In this document: in pieces, positions 51,786-60,847 of the stretch
Numbering within the stretch: position 1 is the first letter of the stretch
Layout of the letters: each line of letters opens with the position of its first letter
Assembly: GCA_021831785.1 (NCBI GenBank)
Contig: JAKBMB010000026.1
Location: forward strand, 124,001 to 188,000
DNA length: 64,000 bases
Reading direction: 5' to 3'
Origin: Deltaproteobacteria bacterium
GTDB lineage: Bacteria; Desulfobacterota; Binatia; Binatales; Binataceae
Translations under genes and position numbers: made by a program
The notes under the pieces: generated by a model
Databases searched by the model: none
What the model was told of the DNA's origin: nothing
The model's input: the letters and a program-made list of their open reading frames with translations, nothing else

Positions 51786-53268
51786 TAACCTTTCCGAAAC
51801 CGCGCGTTCCGCGATCACGCAGCAGCTTGAGGCCCGACCAACCTTGGCTGGGCAATCTGCGCGAAGCGCAGGCAAAAAGATCGAAATTGCGGAAAGTCTT
51901 CCGGTCTGGACGCTATCGGCTGATCTCGGCGAGGCGCAGGAAGACGACCTTGACCGGGTAGCGGTCTCGGCCGGCCAGTGGCATCTCCAGATCCACCACG
52001 ACGACTCGCCTGAGGAATTCGTCATTGCTGTAAACGACGGCACAGGTGACGAGACTTGGCGCGTACGCGCGACTTTTTCCTCTCCATTGGCCAAGCAAAT
52101 CGACGAGGCGCTTAAGTCGATAGACCACCGCGCCATCTCCAAGCTGCGTCTGCTGGTCGTGCCGTCGCGCCAAATTTACGCGCTGTGGTTCAAAAAAGAC
52201 GGCGTGAGTTACGTTTTGGTCGCTTACATGCCCAACCGCCACGAACGTCACTTACGATATAAGCATCACTATGGCGGGAAAGACTTCCTGACCGCGTTGA
52301 AACAGACCGAGCGCATCAAGGGTCTGCCGGCGCCGCCCGTCGAGCGGAGTCGGCAGAACGACCGGGTGCGAAAACGCTTAAGAGATTGGGCTCCGAAATG
52401 CTTAACGGATTGCGTTTTAAAACGCCTAACAGAACGCCGTGAGAACCTGCGATGGGGCCTGCTGACATTGGGCACCGTTGCCGCGCTGGGGCTGTGTGCC
52501 TGTTGGGTTGCGCATACCGGGCCGGCGAGGCCACCGCCAACGGGATCCGTATCGGTTGACCTAACGACAAAGTGGCTGGTGGTGGAAGCGGTGATTGTGG
52601 TCGCCTGGGTCTTTGTGGGTTGCTTCGCCTACCGGCGCCCCGACGGCATCTTTATCGACGATCGCTATCGGATCAGTCTTTCGCGCTTCCAGTGGGTGGT
52701 GTGGGCTGCGCTTTTGTTTGGTGCGTACTTCACCGAATCGGTATGGAATATCTCGCACGGCTATTCGATTCCGCGCTTACAGCCCGACCTGCTCAAGCTC
52801 ATGGGGATCGTGGTAACCGCGCCGGTGATCAGTAACGTGATAGTCGACCACAAAAAGAGTGATAGCTCCAGGTCCTCTTCGGCTCCCGGCGCGAGGCCAA
52901 CATTCCCGACCCTGCCCACCCCTGCTCCCGCGGCGGGCCTGCCAGCACAAATCGGCAGCATCGATCGTAACGTGACGCCGTCTGAAGCGAGCTGGGCCGA
53001 CCTCTATCTCGGTGAGGAGGTCGCGAACCGAAACGTGGTTGATGTCAGTCGCCTGCAAAAGCTGATAATCACGCTCCTTCTTGTGATTACTTACTGCGAG
53101 ATGCTGTGGGAGCAGCTCGGGCACGTTGTGGTCGCTGCGGCGGCGAAATCGACGCCATCGGTTGGTGCAGCCATGCCGAGCGTTGACACCGGCTTCCTGT
53201 GGCTGCTCGGGATTAGTTACGGAGCTTATCTTGCCTACAAGGCAACCCCGAAAACGCCTTCGAGCTAG
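51772..53268 (+). CDS. Membrane protein with soluble N-terminal domain
   Basis: The 498-residue protein starts with about 200 soluble residues. A membrane part follows, with hydrophobic segments near 230-250, 268-288, 312-332, 350-365, 425-447 and 470-490. The segments F-I-D-D-R-Y-R-I-S-L-S-R-F-Q-W and S-W-A-D-L-Y-L-G-E-E-V-A-N...D-V-S-R-L-Q belong to a scattered family of bacterial membrane proteins I know only as uncharacterised. The coupling to a papain-like protease and a lipoprotein suggests an envelope sensing or defence-type module (inference). Confidence 0.6.
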   Translation: MTHSNNLSETARSAITQQLEARPTLAGQSARSAGKKIEIAESLPVWTLSADLGEAQEDDLDRVAVSAGQWHLQIHHDDSPEEFVIAVNDGTGDETWRVRATFSSPLAKQIDEALKSIDHRAISKLRLLVVPSRQIYALWFKKDGVSYVLVAYMPNRHERHLRYKHHYGGKDFLTALKQTERIKGLPAPPVERSRQNDRVRKRLRDWAPKCLTDCVLKRLTERRENLRWGLLTLGTVAALGLCACWVAHTGPARPPPTGSVSVDLTTKWLVVEAVIVVAWVFVGCFAYRRPDGIFIDDRYRISLSRFQWVVWAALLFGAYFTESVWNISHGYSIPRLQPDLLKLMGIVVTAPVISNVIVDHKKSDSSRSSSAPGARPTFPTLPTPAPAAGLPAQIGSIDRNVTPSEASWADLYLGEEVANRNVVDVSRLQKLIITLLLVITYCEMLWEQLGHVVVAAAAKSTPSVGAAMPSVDTGFLWLLGISYGAYLAYKATPKTPSS

Positions 53269-53515
53269 CCGTTGGCAGCATCGTTTTCCATCGACACAAG
53301 ATGGACGTGACGTGGAACGAAGCCGCAGCTCGGTCCGCAGCCGCCAGAGCCGTTGATAGCGATGCTTATCATCTATGGCTCGCCGAAGGCCCTTGGGGCC
53401 TATTGATGATTACAAAATATTGAGACCGCGCGGCGTTGTGGCGGCTGGCCTTGTGATCGCTGCGCGGACGTGATCCACCAGGGTAAAGGCCAATCGGAGA
53501 GGTAAAGTGACAGCG

Positions 53516-53671
53516 ATGAAGTTTGGTGTAGCTATTTTCCCCACACACTATACCATTCGCCCGGCGGAGGTTGCCCGCGCCGCCGAGGAACGAGGCTTCG
53601 AATCGCTGTTTTTTCCCCGTTACGGTGGCCTAACGGCCAAACCTGCGCGGGTGGAGGACGAAGATCCTTGA
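53516..53671 (+). pseudogene. 5' remnant of an LLM-class F420-dependent oxidoreductase
   Basis: A good ribosome-binding site (GGAGAGG) precedes ATG 53516. The frame reads M-K-F-G-V-A-I-F-P-T-H-Y-T-I and A-A-E-E-R-G-F-E-S-L-F-F-P, the N-terminal signature of this family, then turns into unrelated sequence and stops after 51 residues. About 85% of the gene is missing, cut just before the convergent DUF6178 gene. A 40-codon frame at 53301-53423 in the same gap is unassigned. Confidence 0.65.
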
Positions 53672-53687
53672 GCACCGCGGCGCTGGC

Positions 53688-55400
53688 TTAAGCATGGCGA
53701 ATAAGGAGGCTGCGTATACATTGCGGGTCGATGCCATCCTTTGGGTTCAAGCGGCCGAATTCTTCCTCAAGCAGGCTTAGGCAGCTTGTAACGAAGTCAG
53801 CGCTTCTTTGCAGCGCTTGGGGTGCAAGCCGTGCACGCAACAGAGCGTCGATTTGCTCGCGGAAAGTGCCTTTGAGCCGTCCTGGCCCCTGGCCGTTCGC
53901 CACCATCACCGCCCGCGCTCGAACCAGTTCGGTGGCGTTGAAGGCGCGTGCTTGAGCCTTCTCGCCCATCCCATGGCGCACCAGCGCGGTCGATAGAATC
54001 TGACTGAGCCGAATTTCGCGCCCGGCCACCTGAACGCGAAACCCCGCCGATGCGACGTCCAGTTCGGTAACCGCGCGCAAAAGCGCCGGCATCGCCTCGA
54101 TCTGATCCAGCACGCGATAGCCTATATGCAGATCGCGCATCCGGCGAAACGCTCTCCAGGTAATGGCGCCCTTTTCGTCGAGCCCGCCGTAAAACTCGGG
54201 CAAGCGATGTAAAAAGCCGCTCAACGCTTCGCGATAGGGCGAATCGAGATACGAAACGTCGCGCCCCTCTTTGCTGCTCAAGCCGAGGCTGCCCAGCAGC
54301 CGCTCGGCCCGGCTGCGCAGGTCTATCGTGAGGCTTACGCCCAGTCTAAACAGGAGCTTCTGATGGGTGTCGCGCAGATATTCGACAGCAGTCCTAAGAT
54401 CGCCGCCCGCCAGATGCTCTAGGGCGACGTTCAAATAGTCGTGGGCCAACCGAATGGCCTTCTGCACCGCCTCAAGGTCGCCGAAGTCAACCGCGCGCGC
54501 AGCCAGCACCTGGTTGGCCACCAGAGCGCTCTCGCTGCGCAGTTGATGCTGCCCGGCGGCGGAGAAGCCGGCCGACAGAGCGGTGTTAAACAACGAGTTG
54601 TCCTGCTCGGGCGCGGCCAGCGCGTAGTCAAGCAGTTCCAGATTCTCGGTCAGGACGCCCTCGCGGCTGCATTTCACGTGAGCGCTTTTGATCTGCTCGA
54701 ATTGGCGCGGGCTCAGGTACGCAAAGACGTTCTGCGCCTCGAAAAAGTCAGGGAATCCGCGGTCGCTCAGCCTTGCGTGGCGGAACTGATAAGCATGCTC
54801 TTCCAGTTCGGCTTCCACGCCCCAGTAGATCTCTTCCATCAAGTTGCCAAAGTACTCATAGTCGCGTTCGAAAATTTCCTCCAAGAGCTCCTGAATCAGC
54901 GCGGAGCCGGCGTCGTGGCCGACGAACTCGACCGCGTAGTAATCGTCGAACTGTACGATGAGATCGACCGGAACATCGAGCGACTGTTGCGCCTCCTCCA
55001 GCCGATGCACCTTGAGGTAGCGACGAAACAGCAACGTCACCAACTCGAAATCCAGGCCAATCAGCGCCTCCGCCATGCGGCTGCGCCCGGCTTCGGACAG
55101 CGCTTCCAGCCATTCCTGGATGCGGCCCAAGTTAGGGCGGTCTTTATGCCAGCAATCCAGATCGATGAGGCCTTTAATCTGCTCGGGCAGGGCCATCTCG
55201 AGCAGGTCGCCGGCGTCGGCTAACCCGATTTCCTTAAGCGTGTAAAAAAGCGTCTCGGGCGAGAACGACTGGACCAACCTCGGCGCCTCGGGCGCAGACA
55301 AAATCAAGTCTCTTTTGCGGCGCGCTGACAGGCCGTAAAGAAACTCAAGCTTCTGCCGAAACGGCAGGTTGAGAAATTCCTTTTCTTCGTGGACGCTCAT
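53688..55400 (-). CDS. DUF6178 family protein
   Basis: This 570-residue soluble, mostly helical protein is rich in Leu, Glu and Arg. The opening F-R-Q-K-L-E-F-L-Y-G-L-S-A-R-R-K-R-D-L-I-L, the middle F-D-D-Y-Y-A-V-E-F-V-G-H-D and Y-W-G-V-E-A-E-L-E-E-H-A-Y-Q-F-R, and the late F-L-H-R-L-P-E-F-Y are characteristic of DUF6178, a family common in delta-proteobacterial lineages. Its function is unknown. It is followed at the 3' side by the LLM remnant and preceded by ispF on the same strand. Confidence 0.8.
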   Translation of the reverse strand: MSVHEEKEFLNLPFRQKLEFLYGLSARRKRDLILSAPEAPRLVQSFSPETLFYTLKEIGLADAGDLLEMALPEQIKGLIDLDCWHKDRPNLGRIQEWLEALSEAGRSRMAEALIGLDFELVTLLFRRYLKVHRLEEAQQSLDVPVDLIVQFDDYYAVEFVGHDAGSALIQELLEEIFERDYEYFGNLMEEIYWGVEAELEEHAYQFRHARLSDRGFPDFFEAQNVFAYLSPRQFEQIKSAHVKCSREGVLTENLELLDYALAAPEQDNSLFNTALSAGFSAAGQHQLRSESALVANQVLAARAVDFGDLEAVQKAIRLAHDYLNVALEHLAGGDLRTAVEYLRDTHQKLLFRLGVSLTIDLRSRAERLLGSLGLSSKEGRDVSYLDSPYREALSGFLHRLPEFYGGLDEKGAITWRAFRRMRDLHIGYRVLDQIEAMPALLRAVTELDVASAGFRVQVAGREIRLSQILSTALVRHGMGEKAQARAFNATELVRARAVMVANGQGPGRLKGTFREQIDALLRARLAPQALQRSADFVTSCLSLLEEEFGRLNPKDGIDPQCIRSLLIRHA

Positions 55401-55717
55401 AAGGTAACTGCGACAGCATTATCCCTACGACCGGAAGATACCCCCGGCATGGAAAGCGAATCAAGGTGGCCGGCGCGACTTGTCTCGCTCGCCCGGGCGT
55501 TCTGCGAATCGAAGCCTTTAGCCTAACCGTGCGGGCCTGTGCAGCGCCTCGGTAAGCGCAATTTACTAGGCGACAGCCCCATTCTTAGCCCAGAGATGAA
55601 ACCCTAGCAGGACCTGCCAAGAAGACGCCCGTGGGCCGCTCAAGAACGTGCCAAATCAGGGGTGCTGCGCAACTCGGGACTTATCCCGTTCGCCGCAAAA
55701 CGCCCTCGGCTATGCGA
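55401..55717. other. Intergenic gap between DUF6178 and ispF genes
   Basis: About 317 bases; no gene or clear regulatory signal recognised. It should contain the DUF6178 promoter. Confidence 0.4.
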
Positions 55718-56197
55718 TCAAGACGCTTCCAACAAGACTACTGCCGCAGCCGCCATTCCTTCGCCCCTTCCGAGCGCGCCCATAGCTTCCGGGCTCGACA
55801 CCTTGACATTGACCAGCGCCGGCTCGACACTAACCGCGTCGGCCAGCCGCGCGCGCATCGCCGAAACATACGGCGCCAGGCGCGGCGCTTGAGCAAATAT
55901 CGTCAGATCAGCGTTGGCCAACCGCCATCCCCGGTCACGCGCAAGTGTCCATACCTGCTTGAGGAGACCGATGCTGTCCGCGCCTTGATAGCGTGGGTCC
56001 CGGTCCGAGAAATGGCGGCCCAGGTCACTCTCACCCAGTGCGCCCAGAATTGCGTTAGCCAGGGCATGGGTAGCTACGTCAGCGTCCGAGTGGCCGCTGA
56101 GACCGAGCGCGAAGGGCACGGCGACACCGGCCAGGATAAGACCCCGCCCTGGCCTTAGCGGATGGAAATCGAATCCTTGGCCGACTCTAAGCTTCAA
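55718..56197 (-). CDS. ispF: 2-C-methyl-D-erythritol 2,4-cyclodiphosphate synthase
   Basis: IspF carries out the cyclising step of the MEP isoprenoid pathway. The 159-residue protein matches the family length. It has V-G-Q-G-F-D-F-H-P-L with the metal-binding Asp and His, G-L-S-G-H-S-D-A-D-V-A-T-H-A, and the substrate segment H-F-S-D-R-D-P. The usual G-L-G-D-I-G is G-E-S-D-L-G here, a mild deviation. The gene is not fused to or adjacent to ispD in this window. Confidence 0.93.
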   Translation of the reverse strand: MKLRVGQGFDFHPLRPGRGLILAGVAVPFALGLSGHSDADVATHALANAILGALGESDLGRHFSDRDPRYQGADSIGLLKQVWTLARDRGWRLANADLTIFAQAPRLAPYVSAMRARLADAVSVEPALVNVKVSSPEAMGALGRGEGMAAAAVVLLEAS

Positions 56198-56640
56198 CTC
56201 GCGCCTAACTCCGTCTACGGTCTAACGCCGTCCAATTCCGTGCTCAGCCTAACACAACGACTCGCGTACTACGCAGGTCCGGCTGCGCAAGCGATAAGGC
56301 GTCGCGATGGTAGGCGCGCTTTGCCGAGTCAAACGGCCTTCGGCTGCTGCGCTCGTGGTAAGCAGCGGGTAATGCTCATTGTGCTGCTGCTCTCCGAACA
56401 AAGCGTCGCGACCTCTAGCTGTCCCGCGGCCGGTTATGCTCGAGCAACTCGCCTTATGGTGCTTGGTCTTTTACCCTCCGCCTGTTTGGCATGATAAGTT
56501 GGAGTCTCGTTACTCCGGCGCGTTTTGTGTAAGTTGACAAGCCGAATCCGACGGGCCATGCTTCGGGTTTGGTTACGGGTGGAAATCCCTGGGCTTAAAG
56601 CTTAAGCCAGGGCTAAGTCCGGCGAATAAGGGAGGAACGC
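56198..56640. other. Intergenic region with an AT-richer leader
   Basis: No gene. A TTGACA hexamer lies at 56534-56539, and a seven-base hairpin GGCTTAA-AGC-TTAAGCC at 56592-56608 sits shortly before the ribosome-binding site (GGGAGGAAC) of the next gene. Confidence 0.4.
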
Positions 56641-56925
56641 TTGGCTGTACCGAAGTTTGTAAAGAATCCGCGCCTCATCATCGGCGTCTTGCTGGGCCTG
56701 TACCTAGCCTATCTGATCGACGCCAACCTCGACCAGGCGGTCGGGATCACGTTGTTTCCGCGGGTGCAGTGGCAACTTCCTTTACTGGTCGTAATGACCG
56801 CGTGCGTTGCCTTCGGCTGCGGGGCGACTTTGGCGCTCCAATATTTGTGGCGACGGCGTCAAGCCTCAAAGCCTTCCGAGCACCTTAGCGCGGCTTCCGA
56901 GGATAGCAGCAAGACCTCGACTTGA
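56641..56925 (+). CDS. Small two-TM membrane protein (LapA/DUF1049-like)
   Basis: The 94-residue protein starts at TTG after a strong GGGAGGAAC site. Two hydrophobic segments (about 11-31 and 44-66) are followed by a basic R-R-R and a polar tail. The layout resembles LapA-type small membrane proteins that assist lipopolysaccharide assembly, but similarity is only structural. Its 3' end overlaps the convergent moeA gene by 67 bases. Confidence 0.55.
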   Translation: MAVPKFVKNPRLIIGVLLGLYLAYLIDANLDQAVGITLFPRVQWQLPLLVVMTACVAFGCGATLALQYLWRRRQASKPSEHLSAASEDSSKTST

Positions 56926-58103
56926 CTGCCGCGGGGCAGGCTGGTTTTTCCGGCCGGCCCGATCAGCAAGCCGTCGGCACGAGAAAGCGCGCTCAGGACC
57001 GCAGAGCCCTGCTCTCCGCTCGGGGCCGCGTATAGCTCGCCGTTGCGCCGCTCGATTCTGACGCGAATGAACTCGGTCAGATTGGCCGCGCTTTTGATAT
57101 CCTGCGCGCATAACGCGGTGACCCGGGGCAGCCAAAAATCCTCCCGTCCTCCCATTTTGCGCAGCGCGGGCCCTCCGTAAAGCTCAAAGCAGACCAGCGC
57201 TGAGACCGGGTTTCCGGGCAAGCCAAACACGGGCCGCTCCTCGAGTAAACCAAACATCAGGGGCCTCCCCGGCCGCTGCGCGACGCCGTGAAAAAGCTCG
57301 CGCATCCCAAGTTCGCGCACCACCTGCTTGACGTGATCGAACTGCCCCACCGAGACGCCCCCCGTAGACACGATAACGTCGCAACACAACGCTTCACAAA
57401 AGCGTTCGCGAATCTCAGGCGGCCGGTCCCTAGCGACCCGCAACAACGTCGCTTCGCCGCCCGCTTCGCTGATTGCAGCCGCCAACCCATACGCATTGGA
57501 ATTGACCACCTGGGCGCCCGAGGGCTGCTGATCGATATCGACCAGTTCATCGCCGGTACACACGATCGCGACACGAGGTCTACGGTAAACGTCGATCATC
57601 GACCGGTTGAGCGAGGCTAGCAGACCCACATCCGCCACGCGCAGCCGCCTGCGCGCCGGCAGAATCAGCATGCCTTCGCGCAAGTCTTCGCCGCGGCGAC
57701 GAACACACCCGCCGCTGTTGACCGATACCAACACTTCGACCGTGTCGTCCGACGACCGGGTCTGCTCCACCGGGACGACCGCGTCCGCGCCATAGGGAAT
57801 TGGCGCGCCGGTCATGATCCGAGCGGCAAGCCCCGGGCCTAGCTCGGTCTTCGGAAAGCTGCCAGCCGCGATAGTCTCGACGACCTTAAGCTTCGCGGGC
57901 CGCTCGCGGCTTGCCAGGGCAAGGTCGCCGGAACGAACGGCAAAACCGTCCATCGCTGAATTGTCGAAGCTCGGAACGTCGCGCGGCGCATAAATCGGTT
58001 CCCCCAGAACCCGCCCGAGAGCCTCGCGAATAAAGACCCGCTCGACCCCCGTTGGCTGCACGTTCTCGACGACTATCTTGAAGGCTTGATCAGCGCTTAT
58101 CAT
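56859..58103 (-). CDS. moeA: Molybdopterin molybdenumtransferase
   Basis: MoeA inserts molybdate into adenylylated molybdopterin. The 414-residue protein shows P-S-F-D-N-S-A-M-D-G-F-A-V near residue 53, M-T-G-A-P-I-P-Y-G-A-D-A-V-V-P-V-E near 100, the domain III motif S-T-G-G-V-S-V-G-Q-F-D, and L-P-G-N-P-V-S-A-L. ATG 58103 (M-I-S-A-D-Q-A-F) is the family-like start. It implies molybdoenzymes in the cell, although none is encoded in this window. Confidence 0.93.
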   Translation of the reverse strand: MISADQAFKIVVENVQPTGVERVFIREALGRVLGEPIYAPRDVPSFDNSAMDGFAVRSGDLALASRERPAKLKVVETIAAGSFPKTELGPGLAARIMTGAPIPYGADAVVPVEQTRSSDDTVEVLVSVNSGGCVRRRGEDLREGMLILPARRRLRVADVGLLASLNRSMIDVYRRPRVAIVCTGDELVDIDQQPSGAQVVNSNAYGLAAAISEAGGEATLLRVARDRPPEIRERFCEALCCDVIVSTGGVSVGQFDHVKQVVRELGMRELFHGVAQRPGRPLMFGLLEERPVFGLPGNPVSALVCFELYGGPALRKMGGREDFWLPRVTALCAQDIKSAANLTEFIRVRIERRNGELYAAPSGEQGSAVLSALSRADGLLIGPAGKTSLPRGSQVEVLLLSSEAALRCSEGFEA

Positions 58104-58332
58104 CGTCCGCCACAACCAGCTGCGCAGGAAGGCGAACCCTCGGGGACTTGCCCGCGGCCTGCGCTATCGGACTGCGCAGTGCGCCGCCGGTAACTGCGCA
58201 GCTTAAACCCAGGGCTTTAGCAGGATTACGCACAATCGAGAAAGCGGCCCATGCGCAGTAGGCTCAGGCGCGCAAGCCTGAACGTCTTGCTCTAACAGTA
58301 GAACTAACAGAGTCGAGGGTGTTTCCGAAGGC

Positions 58333-59361
58333 CTAAAGCGCGCCCTGAGCAGATTTTCCGTGCGCCGCCACTACCGGTACCCGCAGCTTGTAACTCTCAT
58401 TCGGCGGTACGCGGTCGCGCAACAAGGCCGGATTGAGCGCGCGGATCACCCCGACCGTGGTATGGGCCAGCTTGGCCGCTTGTTGGAGCGATGTGTCAGG
58501 CGGTACGGTTATCAGGTAATGCGCCGACGGGCCGGAGTTGTCGGTGAACGCGGCTAAATCGACGCCTAGTAAGGCCGGATGATGCGCGATAAAAGCAACC
58601 GCCATGAAGCGGTTGAGCAGCGCCCGCGTCCGGCGCGGCAAAACTTCGGAAAGCTCGCTATAGTCGGCACGCTTGAGATCCTCGAGCGGCAATGCGGAGT
58701 TCTCCCCGGTGTTCCAGGCAACGATGGTTAGGCGCCAGTCCCCTAGCAGGTCGTGAAGCGAGGCCAAATACTCCGCGGCTGCGCGCGTTGATTTAAGCGG
58801 GTCGAGTCGTTCGTCGACCCATCTGTTGACCCGCAACCCGAAGTCGCGCGCCGTGGCTTTGGTAAGCTGCCACGGCCCGTCGTGATATCCGGCGAAGGCG
58901 CTTTCCGCGAAAGCCAGGTAGATAAAGTCGGTCGGGACGCCGTAGCTCAGCAGCACGCGAGCCATGTCGCGGAAAAACGGGTACATCCCGAAAAAACGTG
59001 CCCGAAACTCGCCGATGTTTCGGGTATAGTCGTCGATGTAGCGCCGCACGGCTTGATTAAGAACAATCGGAAACGGCGCAGCCTGACGCGCTGGGCTGAG
59101 CACGAACGGAGCGTTTGGCGACAAACGCGGCCCGAGGGGCGCGGCCGCGGACGGCCCGGGCCCATCTTGCTGGACACGGACAACGGCCCTGGCCGGGGAT
59201 AGATTAACTGTCGGGTCAGCGGGCGCGCCGGAGGGCGAGTATGCTGGCGAAAGCTCCGCAGGCTGGGCTGCGGCGTAGCTTAAGACAAGGCCCACGGTCA
59301 GGCCAGCTACGGCTAAAAACCCTCGGAAGGATTTGTACAAATTGACTCTGCAGGTAGTCAT
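58333..59361 (-). CDS. MltD-like lytic murein transglycosylase
   Basis: The 342-residue precursor has an N-terminal signal peptide (hydrophobic stretch about 14-31 ending A-A-A-Q) and a proline/serine-rich linker. The SLT domain carries catalytic Glu in L-A-F-A-E-S-A-F and W-Q-L-T-K-A-T-A-R-D-F-G-L-R-V-N, then D-E-R-L-D-P and W-N-T-G-E. The usual A-S-x-A-G-A-x-G stretch between E-S and W-Q is shortened to A-G-Y-H-D-G-P. The C-terminal region with T-V-P-P-D-T-S-L looks LysM-like. It is divergent from the histidine kinase gene. Confidence 0.8.
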   Translation of the reverse strand: MTTCRVNLYKSFRGFLAVAGLTVGLVLSYAAAQPAELSPAYSPSGAPADPTVNLSPARAVVRVQQDGPGPSAAAPLGPRLSPNAPFVLSPARQAAPFPIVLNQAVRRYIDDYTRNIGEFRARFFGMYPFFRDMARVLLSYGVPTDFIYLAFAESAFAGYHDGPWQLTKATARDFGLRVNRWVDERLDPLKSTRAAAEYLASLHDLLGDWRLTIVAWNTGENSALPLEDLKRADYSELSEVLPRRTRALLNRFMAVAFIAHHPALLGVDLAAFTDNSGPSAHYLITVPPDTSLQQAAKLAHTTVGVIRALNPALLRDRVPPNESYKLRVPVVAAHGKSAQGAL

Positions 59362-59564
59362 CCGGTTCCTAGTTGCCCATCGCAGGATATTCAGCGCGGC
59401 GCCGAAACGCAACCACCTCGGATATTAAAAATGCTAATCTATGGATGGAAAATAGATTATGTAACCCGACCTCCGTCCACCGTTCCCCGTTCAATAGCCG
59501 GCTATGTGCTACTATCGCTTTTCGGTTGACCTTTGTCGTTGCAGGTCTGGTAGGCAGAGTTGCG

Positions 59565-60770
59565 ATGAGCCTTTGGCGCGACATTTTCGAGAGCCTAGTT
59601 GAGGCGCTTTTGCTCATCTCGCCCAGTCTGGAGCTTAAGGCCGTGAATCCTGCGGCCCAGACAATGCTCGGCATTTCCAAGCCCACACGCAAAGCACTAG
59701 CCAACTTAGTGGCGCGCAATCGGTGGCTGAGCCAGATGGTGGAGAAGTGCATCGTCGGCGGGCACACCCTGCATGACAGCGAAGTTAAGCTGCGCCTGGC
59801 CAACCAGTTATCTTTAGAGGTGAGCGTTCGTGTCTCGCCGCTGTTCGACCGCCAGGGCGAGGTTCGTGGCGCCCTCGTCCTGCTCGACGACCGCACGCAC
59901 CGGCGGGAAGTCGAGCGCACACTGGAGACGAGCGGTAATAACCCTGGCTTATCGGTTGTAGGGCTGGCGCATGAGATAAAGAACCCTCTGACCGGGATAA
60001 AAGGGGCAACCGAACTGCTGATGGCGATGCCTCCCGCCGACCCGCGGGCGCGGCAATATTGCGAGGTGATTTTAAATGGCGTTAGCCGGCTCACGGACCT
60101 AGTCGAACAGGTGATGGGTCTTGCCGGCCCCGAACCGATCAGGCTCACGCGGGTTAATATCCACAAGGTGCTGCATCAGGCGCTCGCGATGGCGGGGCTT
60201 TGGCCTACCACGCCTCCCGCGATTACGCTCGAGCTTTTCTTCGACCCGAGTCTGCCGCCGGTGGAGGGCGACCCCGCGGCCCTTGAGCGCGTGTTCCTAA
60301 ACTTGCTTATGAACGCGCGCGACGCCGTCGGAGAACATGGACTAATTCGCGTCGCGACGCGAATGGAAACCGAGTTTCATCTTACCGGCGGCGGACGGCG
60401 GCGCCGGTTTATGCGAGTTGCTGTGAGCGATAGCGGCAAAGGCATCAGTCGTGAGCAAATGGCCGAGCTGTTCACACCCTTTTTTACCACCAAGCCCGGC
60501 GGGACCGGCCTGGGCCTGGTGCTTAGTAAGCATATCGTCACCCGCCATCGCGGACGGCTATGGGCCGAACTTGAGAGCTCCTATGAACGGGCTTTCAACC
60601 GCGCTGAAATCCAACCATACGGAGCGCAGGGCAGGCTATCCGGACTGACGTTCAAAGTTCTTTTGCCTGTCGTTGAGCAGGACGCGGATGATTTGTCGGC
60701 GCCGGCGCAGCCGGTACAGGACGACGCGGGCTTGAGCGTTCCACGTCAAACCTCCGCATCCAAGTCATGA
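59565..60770 (+). CDS. NtrB-like sensor histidine kinase
   Basis: The 401-residue soluble kinase has an N-terminal PAS domain (L-L-L-I-S-P-S-L-E-L-K-A-V-N-P-A-A-Q near residue 15), the H-box G-L-A-H136-E-I-K-N-P-L-T-G-I-K-G-A, N-box N-L-L-M-N-A-R-D-A-V, G1 D-S-G-K-G-I and G2 G-G-T-G-L-G-L. The overall form matches NtrB/GlnL, the nitrogen sensor kinase. No NtrC receiver-type regulator lies next to it, so it may be an orphan. The start is ATG 59565; the frame extends further upstream across the divergent promoter zone. Confidence 0.85.
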   Translation: MSLWRDIFESLVEALLLISPSLELKAVNPAAQTMLGISKPTRKALANLVARNRWLSQMVEKCIVGGHTLHDSEVKLRLANQLSLEVSVRVSPLFDRQGEVRGALVLLDDRTHRREVERTLETSGNNPGLSVVGLAHEIKNPLTGIKGATELLMAMPPADPRARQYCEVILNGVSRLTDLVEQVMGLAGPEPIRLTRVNIHKVLHQALAMAGLWPTTPPAITLELFFDPSLPPVEGDPAALERVFLNLLMNARDAVGEHGLIRVATRMETEFHLTGGGRRRRFMRVAVSDSGKGISREQMAELFTPFFTTKPGGTGLGLVLSKHIVTRHRGRLWAELESSYERAFNRAEIQPYGAQGRLSGLTFKVLLPVVEQDADDLSAPAQPVQDDAGLSVPRQTSASKS

Positions 60771-60847
60771 TCATGTTCCCGAAGTGCCGTTCTCCACATC
60801 GAAGGAGAGGAAGAGAAAGAAATAGTCCGACAGCCTTTAGACTGCTT

